Shown here one piece after another: positions 6,724 to 15,297 of a stretch of 37,799 nt of DNA; the stretch's first letter is position 1, and each line of letters opens with the position of its first letter. The DNA is from Schleiferilactobacillus harbinensis DSM 16991 (GTDB lineage Bacteria > Bacillota > Bacilli > Lactobacillales > Lactobacillaceae), in the NCBI RefSeq assembly GCF_000425885.1, contig NZ_AUEH01000029.1, positions 1 through 37,799 on the forward strand. The letters are read 5' to 3'. The notes under the pieces were generated by a model that was given only the letters and a program-made list of their open reading frames with translations, ran no database searches and had not been told where the DNA came from. Made by a program: the position numbers and the translations under genes.

Positions 6724-7407
6724 TTAACTGGCTTGCCGCATACTGCCATCCAAAATCTCATAAATATGGTCTGCATATTGCTTCAACCGCATATCATGGG
6801 TGACCACAATGATCGACTTATTGTGCTTCTTGGCCAAATCATGAAGCAATTGACCGACCACCGTTACCCGTTCACTATCCAGCGCGGCCGTCGGTTCATC
6901 GGCCAGTACGATCTCGGGATTCGGATACAGCGCCCGGGCAATCGCCACCCGCTGGGTCTGGCCGCCGGAGAGTTCGTTGGGATACTTGGTGATCAAATCT
7001 TGAATGCCCAGATCGGCCAGCAGCGTCATCAATTCGTCTTCCGTCATGTGCGTGGCGCCCTTGATCCGGTCGACGAAGCGGAACTGTTCCCGCACGGTGA
7101 GGAAAGGCACCAGATTATATGCCTGCAGGATGAAGCCGATCTTGTTCAATCGCAGCGCATCCCGCTGCTTCACCGGGATCGCCGTGAGCGGTGTATCCTC
7201 CACCCGCACGTCCCCGGCCGTCGGCGTCTGCAAGCCGCCGGCAATAGTGAGAAAGGTACTTTTACCGGAGCCGGACGGCCCGATCACGAGGCTCATTTCT
7301 CCCCGTTGGGCGGTGAACTCAATATCCTTCAGGACCTGGATCTTGCTGGTATCATGGCCAAAGGTCTTGTCGATATGGTGCATTTCAATCGTATTTTTAT
7401 TTTCCAT
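6724..7407 (-). CDS. hrtA: ABC transporter ATPase, HrtA-like (haem efflux)
   Basis: 227 residues of the MacB/LolD-type ATPase family: Walker A GPSGSGKST, signature LSGGQ, Walker B IVLADEPTAALD and the H-loop VVTHD. The start at 7407 is set by GGAGG 8 nt upstream; an earlier in-frame ATG at 7422 would overlap the permease stop. It is the last gene of a three-gene operon TetR-permease-ATPase, the order of hrtR-hrtB-hrtA in Lactococcus lactis, where HrtBA exports toxic haem. The assignment rests on operon order, partner type and operator; the ATPase alone would not distinguish haem from other MacB-type substrates. Confidence 0.78.
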   Translation of the reverse strand: MENKNTIEMHHIDKTFGHDTSKIQVLKDIEFTAQRGEMSLVIGPSGSGKSTFLTIAGGLQTPTAGDVRVEDTPLTAIPVKQRDALRLNKIGFILQAYNLVPFLTVREQFRFVDRIKGATHMTEDELMTLLADLGIQDLITKYPNELSGGQTQRVAIARALYPNPEIVLADEPTAALDSERVTVVGQLLHDLAKKHNKSIIVVTHDMRLKQYADHIYEILDGSMRQAS

Positions 7408-7421
7408 TGTTTCAGCCTCCA

Positions 7422-8480
7422 TTAGGCAATCACGCTGACGGGATCAACTTTGAGAATCAACTTCACGGGGATCAGCGCGCCAATCACGCCGGTCAACAGA
7501 ATCCCGATGGTCACCCCGCCTAGGATCGGCCAGTTGAAGGCAATCGGTACGCCCGCCGGGAGCGCGGCCGCGGTCAACGCCGTCAAGCCGACGCCCAAGG
7601 CTAAGCCGCCAAAGACCAGCAGCAGCGCTTGGTTGATGGTATTGCTGACGAGCACTTTGGCGGGGACGCCCTGAGCCCGCAAGACCGCGTAATTGGGAAT
7701 CTTTTGAATCGTCAGGATGTACAGGAACACGGCGATGACGACCAGGGAAATAATCATCAAAAAGGCGATCATGAACGTGAAGGTCATGTTCTGGGCACTG
7801 TAGCCGGGCAGTTTATTAATGAATGCCGCCACCGAATAATTCTTCAGCTGGTCAACGCCGGGCTGGTACTTGGCGTTTTGCGAAATGATCCCACTAGCCA
7901 CAAAGGTATCCGGCAGTTTCTTCAATGTCTGCCACGTGCTCAAGTCGCCATAAACCACCGGGGCGATGTCGATCTTGGCATTGTGGGTGAAGCCCACGAT
8001 GGTATAGGTTTCCGTATTTGAGTTGAACTGGATCTTGTCACCGAGCTGGTAGTTGCTGGTCTTGAACCCATCATCCACGACGATTTGGTTGGCCTGAGTT
8101 GGTTTATGACCGCTGGTCAATACCAGCTTCTGACCAATGAACTGATCCCAGTCCAACCCGATGAATTGGGCGGATACTTTGGCATGCTTGGCTTCTTTGG
8201 CAACGATGGCACTTTGGCCGACATAGCTTTCTTTCTTCGTCAGCGTCATTTTATCCGTTTGGCTCTTCGTCAGCATGGACTGTTGCAGACTGGTGTTGGC
8301 GTCTTTATCCAGGATCACACTCTGTGCGCCCCAGGAATCAATGGCCTCGGTGTTTTGCTGAGCCAGCCCAAAGGCCAGCCCGCTGAGAATATAAACTAAG
8401 TAGCTGATCAGCAGGATCATCCCGATAATCAGACCGTAGCGGAGCTTTTCGTGCTTGATTTCTTTCCAGGCTAAGTACAT
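7422..8480 (-). CDS. hrtB: FtsX-type ABC permease, HrtB-like (haem efflux)
   Basis: 352 residues: one N-terminal transmembrane helix (about 14-36) directly after the MYLAWKEIKHEKLRYGLIIG start. An extracytoplasmic domain of about 190 residues follows, then three C-terminal helices, the MacB/FtsX topology of HrtB. The start strongly recalls HrtB proteins, and length and topology agree. ATG 8480 shares its A with the TAA of the TetR gene, so translation is coupled. The protein would accept haem from the membrane and expel it, powered by the ATPase at 6724-7407. A peptide or antibiotic substrate remains possible. Confidence 0.78.
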   Translation of the reverse strand: MYLAWKEIKHEKLRYGLIIGMILLISYLVYILSGLAFGLAQQNTEAIDSWGAQSVILDKDANTSLQQSMLTKSQTDKMTLTKKESYVGQSAIVAKEAKHAKVSAQFIGLDWDQFIGQKLVLTSGHKPTQANQIVVDDGFKTSNYQLGDKIQFNSNTETYTIVGFTHNAKIDIAPVVYGDLSTWQTLKKLPDTFVASGIISQNAKYQPGVDQLKNYSVAAFINKLPGYSAQNMTFTFMIAFLMIISLVVIAVFLYILTIQKIPNYAVLRAQGVPAKVLVSNTINQALLLVFGGLALGVGLTALTAAALPAGVPIAFNWPILGGVTIGILLTGVIGALIPVKLILKVDPVSVIA

Positions 8481-9016
8481 TAACGATGACTTCCTTCCAA
8501 TTGATGGAGCGTATGCGTGAATTTAGTGAGTAATTTGGTTTTTAATTCCGGATACAGCATGATCTGGCGAATCACCTCGTGGCTGAGGATCGTGGCCGCC
8601 CATTCATCAGCGGGCAGGGCCGCTAATTTCTCCGGCGTGTTCAGCGCCGTCGGGATCGGCAGCGCGCCTTCGTTTTCAGTAAAGTGCCGGCGAATCAAAT
8701 CGCGATACGGGTTATCGGCCAGTGAAGCAAGGAACTGCTCCGTATAGGCCAGATACCCGGCCGCAGTGTAACCCGAGGCTTGCTGAAAATCGATATGCTG
8801 GTGAATGTCCCGCATTGCCACCCCGTAAAGGTAGACGTACGCGTCGGCCAGGTCCGCAAAGTATTTGTAAAAAGCGCCTCGGGCAATCCCAGCATCCTTG
8901 ACGATCCGCGCTACCTGGGCGTCGGCAAAGGGATGCGCCGAGAATTCCCGCAGCAGCGCTTGGGTAACGAGCTGCTTTTTTTCCGGTTTCAAGTTGTTAA
9001 ACGTGGCCGTGGGCAT
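8480..9016 (-). CDS. hrtR: TetR-family regulator, candidate haem sensor HrtR
   Basis: 178 residues from ATG 9016, chosen because GAGGAG is 7 nt upstream; the ATG at 9022 is too close to it. The N-terminus is a TetR helix-turn-helix (VARIVKDAGIARGAFYKYFADLADAY). Lactococcal HrtR is reported to bind haem through His72 and His149. With this start the present protein has His72 and His74 at the same place and His146 in a late helix. Two sites matching the TGACAC-N-GTGTCA operator type lie on its own promoter. It therefore probably represses the operon until haem binds. The identification is by context and motif; other TetR sensors cannot be excluded. Confidence 0.75.
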   Translation of the reverse strand: MPTATFNNLKPEKKQLVTQALLREFSAHPFADAQVARIVKDAGIARGAFYKYFADLADAYVYLYGVAMRDIHQHIDFQQASGYTAAGYLAYTEQFLASLADNPYRDLIRRHFTENEGALPIPTALNTPEKLAALPADEWAATILSHEVIRQIMLYPELKTKLLTKFTHTLHQLEGSHR

Positions 9017-9034
9017 GCGCATTCTCCTCTCAAA

Positions 9035-9053
9035 AAGTGACGCCGTGTCACTT
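9035..9053 (-). promoter_or_regulatory. HrtR-type operator 1
   Basis: A perfect palindrome AAGTGAC-GCCGT-GTCACTT. Its inner part TGACGCCGTGTCA differs by one base from the TGACAC-N-GTGTCA half-site pattern. It lies just downstream of the -10 box, covering the likely transcription start. Confidence 0.7.
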
Positions 9054-9063
9054 AATGAAAACT

Positions 9064-9092
9064 AGAATACAGCAAAAGTGACACGGTGTCAA
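9064..9092 (-). promoter_or_regulatory. Promoter of the hrtRBA-like operon
   Basis: Minus strand -35 TTGACA (9087-9092), 17-nt spacer, -10 TATTCT (9064-9069). The -35 overlaps operator 2 and the start region overlaps operator 1, a layout expected for tight repression. Confidence 0.8.
9079..9091 (-). promoter_or_regulatory. HrtR-type operator 2
   Basis: TGACACGGTGTCA is a perfect 6-1-6 palindrome. It equals the core of the 15-nt operator I recall for Lactococcus HrtR (ATGACACAGTGTCAT) except for the central base. It overlaps the -35 box. Confidence 0.7.
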
Positions 9093-9237
9093 CTAGCGCC
9101 CGCAATATTTTATGTTGTTATTTTGGCCTTTTTTTCATTTCTATGCTATCGTTTTCTTAAAGGGGTTCCATCGCCTTCAGAACGGTTTAGGATGACAATA
9201 TTCGTGTTTTTTTATCAATCTTCACGGGGGGATTTTC

Positions 9238-12200
9238 ATGCGCACGCACTATCGTTTTCAGATACTGAGTTTATTAGTGCTGGCTTGGCTGCTGCTCTTG
9301 GGGACTAGCGGATCGGTTATTGCCGACACCACCCAGCCGGTCACGGTGACACCGAGCAATACCCAGACATTTTTCTCCACCAGAGGAACGGCCCACATTG
9401 ATCGCAGCGCAGATGGCACGTGGGGTGATGTCACGCTGACCAACACAGACAGTCAATCCCAGGCGGGGGCCGCAACGCTGAACACCCGGCTGGATTTTTC
9501 GAAGAACTTTTGGATGCGGTATGACGTGAACTTCGGGGACTGGAACAGCAACGATAAAAAATCGGACGGGATGAGTTTTGTGCTGTATCCCGGCCAGCCG
9601 GGAGCGGTCGGACTGTTTGGCGGTAATGTGGGAATTTCCGGCCTGCCCTATGCGGAAGGTATTAAATTTGATGCGTATACCAACCGAAATCCCGGTACTG
9701 GTCATGCCGACATCTGGGATATGTCCACTAATCGGTGGGTCGGTGTCACACCACCAGCAAATTTGCCCGGTGCGGACCCATTGAATAAGACTCAAGATTA
9801 CGTCCAACGCAACCCAGAAACGACTCATAAAGATTTCAATACCTTTCCCGGAAATGGTCCATTGATTTACGGAATATATAATTATATGACCGTGAACAAG
9901 GCCCGCTACCCGAATGATCTTTCTGATTGGCAAATGAATACTGCCAAACTGCCAGGAATGGTATTTTCTGATCCCGATGCCGATCCTGCTACAGTCGCTG
10001 GGGCGACTCCGCCCTATGGCGCTTTTATCGAAACCAATTTGTCTGGCTTTACCCATATATACAGCACGTACAGTAACTCTCACTCGCTGCCGACCCTTGG
10101 CAGCGGCCGGATCGACGGGGCCCGCGCATTGAGTGCCGCACAATTCTATGATAACCAGTGGCATGCTATTCAAGTTCATTACTACGTTAATGCCAGCGGC
10201 GTGGGTACCCTGATCGTGGCGCTGCTGCCGAAATCCTGGTCGCAGTATACTTACGCCACCGACGCGGCTGGCCTGGCCGCCGCCGAAGCCGCCTCAGGGA
10301 CCAATCAATGGACTCAGCAATTCACGATCAAGAACCTTCCCGCCGGCAAGTACTATTCGTTGAATATTTCTGCCTCCACGGGAGCCGCGCCCTGGAACCA
10401 GAAGGTCCGCAACTTCAACGGTTCATATACGCCCCAGCCGAACACAGCAACGGTGCGCTACGTGGACGAAAACGGGACTGACCTCCAGGATCCTGATACA
10501 TCTTATACCGATCCCAACCTGGTCAATCCGGCGCTCACCAAACCAAACTTGCCCAAACAGCTCACCAAGGCCGGCCAGACCTACAGCTTCGACTACGGCA
10601 GTTATTTGGCATACGACGGCACGGAAAGCAAAGGGGCGACGCTGCTCACCCCGAATGTCAGCGGCGGAGTGGCGGGGACGCTCACTGATACCGGCGGTAC
10701 GACGATGACGTATACCGGGCAGTATGGCCAATCCTATAAAGTCATTACCCTCTATTACAAAATGACCAACCCGCTGCCGTCACTGACCGGCCGGTACACA
10801 TTGAACGGTACCGCTATTCCGGCCGGCCAGGCGGTGCATTTTGGCGATCTTTTGAATTATCAGGTCACCCTGACCAATCCGGCCGGCGGCGCCTCCCGGT
10901 GGGTCGGTACGAACCTGGCGGTGACGCTGCCGGATGGGCTGACCTTGGCCGGCAATGCCCCCACCGCGCAGGTCACTTTCAACACACAGCTGTCCACTGT
11001 GCCGTCGCCCCTCACCGTGACCACTGACACAACGGTGAGCGGATCAACGGCGACCGTCACGATTCCCAGCAAGACGGCCGCCAGTAACGATATCGTGCGC
11101 AACAACGGCATCGACCTCTTGACCGACGCCGCCAACAGCAGCGCCATCACGATCACTCTGCCGGTCCTGGTCACCAAACAGACCGCCGGTACGCTGACCG
11201 CCGCCGTGCAGGCGACCGACCGATACGTCCATCAGACCAACGAGACTCCGGCTGTACCCACGAGCTACTACAGCAGTATTCAGAAATCGCTGGACACCCT
11301 GACCGTAGCCGCTGCGGTGATTCCGGCGCGCAGTGCAATGATCCCGATTCCGGTACGCACGAACGAAAGCTTCATTCCCGTGCCCAGCGCGTCTTATACC
11401 CAGCGCGCCGTGTACGGAGCAGGCGCGGCCACTTGGCTCGGCACCGGCGATGTGAGCTTGCCGGCATCAGGCAATCAAATCAATCTGACCGCCGCCGGTA
11501 TTCAGAAATTACGGGCCGCGGATTATATTCCAGTCATCACCGTGTATACCAACACCACAGGTCAGCAGTGGACCGAAGTCTACTATGTTTATGAGCCGCT
11601 ATCGACCTGGATGCCGGATGCCGGCTTGCGCCAAACTGTGGCCAGCGCTTTTAACAAGGGTTCTGTAACGATCAATACGCATTTCTTCGATACGCCGCAG
11701 ACTTATCTGAATACCGCCGGGGTCACTGGGGTCATCACCACCGATGATGCCACCACCCAGTTGACAAAATCGCTGATGCCGAAGCTGACTGGGCTGACAA
11801 ACCAGCTCAATACTGCCGGTACAGGGGTATTGGGTGCTGGGGCATGGAATATGACTAACGGCGTTATCGGGCTGGAATATGCCAGTAACCTGCAAGGGCT
11901 GGCCATCTATGGGCCCAGCCTGTTGCAAAACACAGGGACCCATACCACCACCGGACAGACCTTCCGCACGCTGCTCAACCAGCTGCAAACGCCTGTCCTG
12001 GGCCAATCAGCCCCGATCCAAAGCTTGCAGACAGTGGATCTGTCCGGCTATACCGCGACCGCGTTCACCGGCTCAGGTACGGCCGCCATGCCCAGCCTGC
12101 CCAAATTGCAAACTCTGAATCTGGTGGCCAACGGCTTGGCGGACGCGGATGTGACCACGGCGATCACGGGCACCACAGCCCATGACCTGGTGCTTTTCTT

Positions 12201-13152
12201 CCAGCAAAATAAGGCCGCGCTGCGTCAATTGACTCTGGCATCTTACGCGGCCCCGACCAAGCCCAAGATGGACCAGGCCGCTTTGCAAAATAACATCCAG
12301 GCGGTGACCACGGCGGGCACGGCCATCAACCAGCAGGATATGGTCATGCCGGGGACCACCACCTGGTCATTAGCCAGGGCGGACACCCCCGACCAGATCC
12401 AAGTTAACGTCCCGGACGTGCGGCGCACGCTGACCACCGTACCGCTGGGGACCAACCCGGCCAGTGCGGTGAGTGATTATCAAAACGTCGCGGTCACGGT
12501 GTACGACCGCGACCCGACCAACACCACCGATACCAGTACCCCACTGACTAACGTACTCACGCTGAAGGCCGACCAAAGCGGCTACGTGCTGAATTATACC
12601 AACTATCTGAAGGCCAGCCAGTTGCGTAACAACCAGCTGTACCTGAAGCGCACGTATACGACTGGCGGGACCCAATATTCACTCTGGACGAAAATCGGCC
12701 TGAGCGGGATCGATTATTTGCAGGTCGATACCTTGAATTTCGGCAAGCGTCAATTACGGGCCGGCCAGTACCCCAATAACGGGCACGACGACAGCACCGG
12801 TCCAGATCCCGGCACTTATACGCCGTTTACCATCACCGTAGGCCGGACCAGCGCCAGCACGCAATCAACAGTGGGGATTTCTGCCAGTCCCTTCACCGGA
12901 AAAGCGGACACGCTCCCCGTCAGCTCACTGGCGCTGCATTATGTCAGCCAAAACAGCGCGGCGCCCAATACCTGGACGATTCCGGCGGATGGTTCGGCTG
13001 GTCAAAGTGCGGTGTGGACGTTCGTCAACACGGCCGCGCTGCTCGATACCAAAACCTTTAATGTCGACCTGAACGTGCCTGCTGTCAGCGGAATTTCTGC
13101 TCAAAAGTACACCGCCACGATCACCTACACGCTGAGCAACGTCCTGCGCTAA
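9238..13152 (+). CDS. Large surface protein: lectin-like, MucBP-like, repeat region, degenerate WxL C-terminus
   Basis: 1304 residues. A signal peptide (1-29, cleavage after VIA) is followed by an L-type lectin-like domain (about 36-398, with FWMRYDVNFGDWNSNDKKSDGMSF). Next come a MucBP-like unit (about 402-512, ATVRYVDENG...YYKM), a beta-rich DUF11-like section, an LRR-like stretch (about 790-1000, LQTVDLSGYT, LQTLNLVANGL) and a C-terminal part resembling a WxL domain (about 1150-1304). There is no LPXTG motif or C-terminal membrane anchor, so non-covalent cell-wall binding is expected. In WxL domains two W-x-L motifs are typical; here the final one reads YTL (YTATITYTLSNV) and the first reads VGI. 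ATG 9238 follows GGGGGG at 6 nt. A role in adhesion to glycans or surfaces is inferred from the domains. The gene ends 4 nt into the convergent DUF1129 gene. Confidence 0.85.
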   Translation: MRTHYRFQILSLLVLAWLLLLGTSGSVIADTTQPVTVTPSNTQTFFSTRGTAHIDRSADGTWGDVTLTNTDSQSQAGAATLNTRLDFSKNFWMRYDVNFGDWNSNDKKSDGMSFVLYPGQPGAVGLFGGNVGISGLPYAEGIKFDAYTNRNPGTGHADIWDMSTNRWVGVTPPANLPGADPLNKTQDYVQRNPETTHKDFNTFPGNGPLIYGIYNYMTVNKARYPNDLSDWQMNTAKLPGMVFSDPDADPATVAGATPPYGAFIETNLSGFTHIYSTYSNSHSLPTLGSGRIDGARALSAAQFYDNQWHAIQVHYYVNASGVGTLIVALLPKSWSQYTYATDAAGLAAAEAASGTNQWTQQFTIKNLPAGKYYSLNISASTGAAPWNQKVRNFNGSYTPQPNTATVRYVDENGTDLQDPDTSYTDPNLVNPALTKPNLPKQLTKAGQTYSFDYGSYLAYDGTESKGATLLTPNVSGGVAGTLTDTGGTTMTYTGQYGQSYKVITLYYKMTNPLPSLTGRYTLNGTAIPAGQAVHFGDLLNYQVTLTNPAGGASRWVGTNLAVTLPDGLTLAGNAPTAQVTFNTQLSTVPSPLTVTTDTTVSGSTATVTIPSKTAASNDIVRNNGIDLLTDAANSSAITITLPVLVTKQTAGTLTAAVQATDRYVHQTNETPAVPTSYYSSIQKSLDTLTVAAAVIPARSAMIPIPVRTNESFIPVPSASYTQRAVYGAGAATWLGTGDVSLPASGNQINLTAAGIQKLRAADYIPVITVYTNTTGQQWTEVYYVYEPLSTWMPDAGLRQTVASAFNKGSVTINTHFFDTPQTYLNTAGVTGVITTDDATTQLTKSLMPKLTGLTNQLNTAGTGVLGAGAWNMTNGVIGLEYASNLQGLAIYGPSLLQNTGTHTTTGQTFRTLLNQLQTPVLGQSAPIQSLQTVDLSGYTATAFTGSGTAAMPSLPKLQTLNLVANGLADADVTTAITGTTAHDLVLFFQQNKAALRQLTLASYAAPTKPKMDQAALQNNIQAVTTAGTAINQQDMVMPGTTTWSLARADTPDQIQVNVPDVRRTLTTVPLGTNPASAVSDYQNVAVTVYDRDPTNTTDTSTPLTNVLTLKADQSGYVLNYTNYLKASQLRNNQLYLKRTYTTGGTQYSLWTKIGLSGIDYLQVDTLNFGKRQLRAGQYPNNGHDDSTGPDPGTYTPFTITVGRTSASTQSTVGISASPFTGKADTLPVSSLALHYVSQNSAAPNTWTIPADGSAGQSAVWTFVNTAALLDTKTFNVDLNVPAVSGISAQKYTATITYTLSNVLR

Positions 13153-13970
13153 CGGGAGCGGTGCCGGCGGGAAAACCACCAGACCAGGATGTAATACACA
13201 ATAAACAGCACGCCAAAGACCGCTAGGATCACATAGCGGCCATTTGGTGTGCGATTAAAATATCGATTGCCGGCTGGTATTCGCTGAATGATCCCAATAA
13301 TGGCGTTCATCGGAACCAAAAATATTAACGAGTCCTTCCAGTTCTTCTTTTCCTTGCGCCAGAAAACAATACCCACGATCAGCAGGAAGGCGAAAATCAA
13401 AATGATCCCGCCGACGCCTGGAAAATAGAAGCGCCACGCGGTTTTCATTAAGAGACCAAAAAGGATACCTGGGAGCAAAAAGCCGATAAGCAGCCAATTA
13501 GCTGTTCGATCACTAAGCGGGCGGCCGTATCTGCTTTGCCCAAACAGGCGGCTGAGCAGCACGATGATGATCAAGCAGTAAGCCGCTATAAACAACGCGG
13601 CCCCCACATCCACCGGCTTCGCCGGATCTATCATCATCGGCAAGGCCATCAACAAAATACAGGCGCCGCCGGCATAGAGTACCAGATTCAGCAAGTCGCG
13701 CCACTTATTGGGTAGGGCCGCCAAAATGTCATCGGCTGTCTCTTGGGGATTCTTACCGAAATACGCTTCAGCGGTGCGGCCGTCCTGCTGGGCCGCCAGG
13801 ATATCCGTCAGAATTGCCAGCAGTTCTTGTTCCACTGCCAGCTCATCTTTTCCCACCGCCTGGGAGCGGATGTACACCATCAGTGACTCATAATAGGTTT
13901 TGTTTGCGGGCGTTAATTGCGCCCGCAGCGCCGTGTTTTCTTGCGCGAGTTGGGCCGCTGTTTTGGCCAT
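13149..13970 (-). CDS. DUF1129-type membrane protein (paralogue 2)
   Basis: 273 residues. The cytoplasmic N-terminal half starts with a short coiled region (AAQLAQENTALRAQLTPANKTYYESLMVYIRS) and has an acidic helical section ending in FGKNPQETADDILAALP, typical of DUF1129 proteins of lactobacilli. About six transmembrane segments follow. It is 15 nt downstream of a clear paralogue (13986-14819) and belongs to the PadR-led operon. The function of the family is unknown. Its 3' end overlaps the convergent surface-protein gene by 4 nt with no terminator between them. Confidence 0.78.
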   Translation of the reverse strand: MAKTAAQLAQENTALRAQLTPANKTYYESLMVYIRSQAVGKDELAVEQELLAILTDILAAQQDGRTAEAYFGKNPQETADDILAALPNKWRDLLNLVLYAGGACILLMALPMMIDPAKPVDVGAALFIAAYCLIIIVLLSRLFGQSRYGRPLSDRTANWLLIGFLLPGILFGLLMKTAWRFYFPGVGGIILIFAFLLIVGIVFWRKEKKNWKDSLIFLVPMNAIIGIIQRIPAGNRYFNRTPNGRYVILAVFGVLFIVYYILVWWFSRRHRSR

Positions 13971-13985
13971 CGTGGCCGCCTCCCT

Positions 13986-14819
13986 TTAGTCTTTTGCCCG
14001 CCGCAGCATCCGCCAAATCAATCCGTAGAAAAGCAGCAGCGCGACGACCAGCCCCCCGGCTAACCCGATCCGACCCGGCGTCGTCTTCAACAAAAAGGTT
14101 TGCCAGGCTGGTACCCGCGTCACGATGCCAATCAACGCCATCATCACGACGATGGGGACAAAGGGCGCCCACATAATTTTATCGTCCTGCCGCCAGAAAA
14201 CGACGGCCAGCGCAATCAGCAGAATACTGATCAGTACAATGCCGATGAGTCCAGGCAGATAAATGCGCCAGGGTGTTTTCAAAAAGAACGTCAGCAGGAA
14301 ACCGGGAGCAATCAGTACACAGGCGGCTAACCAGCGCACGACCCAACCCCACCGCCCCCATTGGTGCTGCTTTTGGTAGGTGGTCCGGCCAACATACGTC
14401 ACGATGCCTAAAGCAGCAAGAGTGAAATACACGCCCGTGAGCAGCAGGGTGCCGATATCCACCGGCGTACTGGGCAGGGTCAGGGACGGGATTGCCGTAA
14501 TCAAAAAGTAGCCGGCCAAAACGGCGCCCACCATTTTCACCATATTGACCCAGTGATTGGGGATTTCCGCTAAAATATCATCCGCCGTTTCCTGGGGCTG
14601 TTTGCCGAAATAATCAACCGCGGCAACGCCATCCTGCTGGGCGGCGATAATATCCGTCAGAATAGTCAGTAATTCCTGCTCAATAACGGCGCTGTCTTTC
14701 AATACCGCGCGGGTGCGCATATAGAGCAGCAGATCTTCGTAATACTTTTTGTTATCCGGGGTTAATTGTTCCCGGAGAGTGTTGTTTTCATCAGCGAGTC
14801 GACTCGTCTTCGTGGTCAT
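13986..14819 (-). CDS. DUF1129-type membrane protein (paralogue 1)
   Basis: 277 residues with the same plan as its neighbour: TSRLADENNTLREQLTPDNKKYYEDLLLYMRT, an acidic helical part with FGKQPQETADDILAEIP, then about six membrane helices. The N-terminal 110 residues of the two proteins are much more alike than the membrane parts. This suggests a duplicated gene whose membrane half is diverging faster. ATG 14819 lies inside the PadR gene (29-nt overlap) behind GAGGAGGG, so it is coupled to the regulator. Confidence 0.78.
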   Translation of the reverse strand: MTTKTSRLADENNTLREQLTPDNKKYYEDLLLYMRTRAVLKDSAVIEQELLTILTDIIAAQQDGVAAVDYFGKQPQETADDILAEIPNHWVNMVKMVGAVLAGYFLITAIPSLTLPSTPVDIGTLLLTGVYFTLAALGIVTYVGRTTYQKQHQWGRWGWVVRWLAACVLIAPGFLLTFFLKTPWRIYLPGLIGIVLISILLIALAVVFWRQDDKIMWAPFVPIVVMMALIGIVTRVPAWQTFLLKTTPGRIGLAGGLVVALLLFYGLIWRMLRRAKD

Positions 14820-15159
14820 GGTCGGTTCCCTCCTCTGCGGTCAATAACTGGGTCACATGGTCGGTCAATTGGTGCCATTGCTGAACAAAATCAGTTTGGG
14901 CGGTTGTCCCCGCGGCGGTCACTTGATAATATTTCCGGTCCGGGCCGTCGGGCGAGGGGCGCATTTGACTGGTGATCAGGCCCTTTTTCTCCAGCGCCAT
15001 CAGCAGCGGATAAATCGTACCCTTGGGAATCTCAGCGAACCCGTAATTCTCCAGCTCCTGACTCAGCGTGTAACCGTAGTATTCGCCGCGGCTGAGAATA
15101 ATTAGGACACACCCTTGCAGCACGCCTTTCAGCATCTGGCTGTGCAAATCCTGGGCCAT
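14791..15159 (-). CDS. PadR-family transcriptional regulator
   Basis: 122 residues from ATG 15159, set by AAAGGAGGGG just upstream. The winged-helix PadR core is clear: KGVLQGCVLIILSRGEYYGYTLSQELENYGFAEIPKGTIYPLLMALEKKGLI, then the wing DGPDRKYYQVTAAG and an acidic, His-rich tail. PadR proteins are usually repressors of the membrane or transport genes beside them. Here the cotranscribed DUF1129 pair is the obvious target. A 12-nt perfect palindrome (15190-15201) between its -10 box and start codon is the likely autoregulatory operator. Confidence 0.88.
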   Translation of the reverse strand: MAQDLHSQMLKGVLQGCVLIILSRGEYYGYTLSQELENYGFAEIPKGTIYPLLMALEKKGLITSQMRPSPDGPDRKYYQVTAAGTTAQTDFVQQWHQLTDHVTQLLTAEEGTDHDHEDESTR

Positions 15160-15189
15160 TTTGCCCCTCCTTTCGGCTATTAGGTATTG

Positions 15190-15201
15190 CCAACTAGTTG
15201 G
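15190..15201 (-). promoter_or_regulatory. Probable PadR operator
   Basis: CCAACTAGTTGG, a perfect 12-nt palindrome with the ACTAGT core often seen in PadR sites. It lies downstream of the promoter and 30 nt before the PadR start codon. Confidence 0.6.
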
Positions 15202-15208
15202 TATCCAT

Positions 15209-15237
15209 AATATACTCCCCGGCGGGCTAGTACGCAA
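15209..15237 (-). promoter_or_regulatory. Promoter of the PadR-DUF1129 operon
   Basis: Minus strand -35 TTGCGT (15232-15237), 17-nt spacer, -10 TATATT (15209-15214). Confidence 0.6.
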
Positions 15238-15250
15238 TACATAATACTCA

Positions 15251-15281
15251 AAAAAATAAAATCCCGGTTGCTCGCCGGGAT
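15251..15281 (-). terminator. Terminator after the ABC remnant
   Basis: Minus strand ATCCCGG/CCGGGAT stem with a 7-nt loop, followed by TTTATTTTTTT. It is a well-formed intrinsic terminator, showing that the remnant is the last gene of a transcription unit. Confidence 0.85.
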
Positions 15282-15297
15282 GATGTTCTACTTGCGC

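Noticed and set aside
9274-10179. Long minus-strand reading frame (301 codons) inside the surface-protein gene
   Set aside because: Antisense shadow in GC-rich sequence; no ribosome binding site, and the sense strand encodes a signal peptide and a lectin-like domain.
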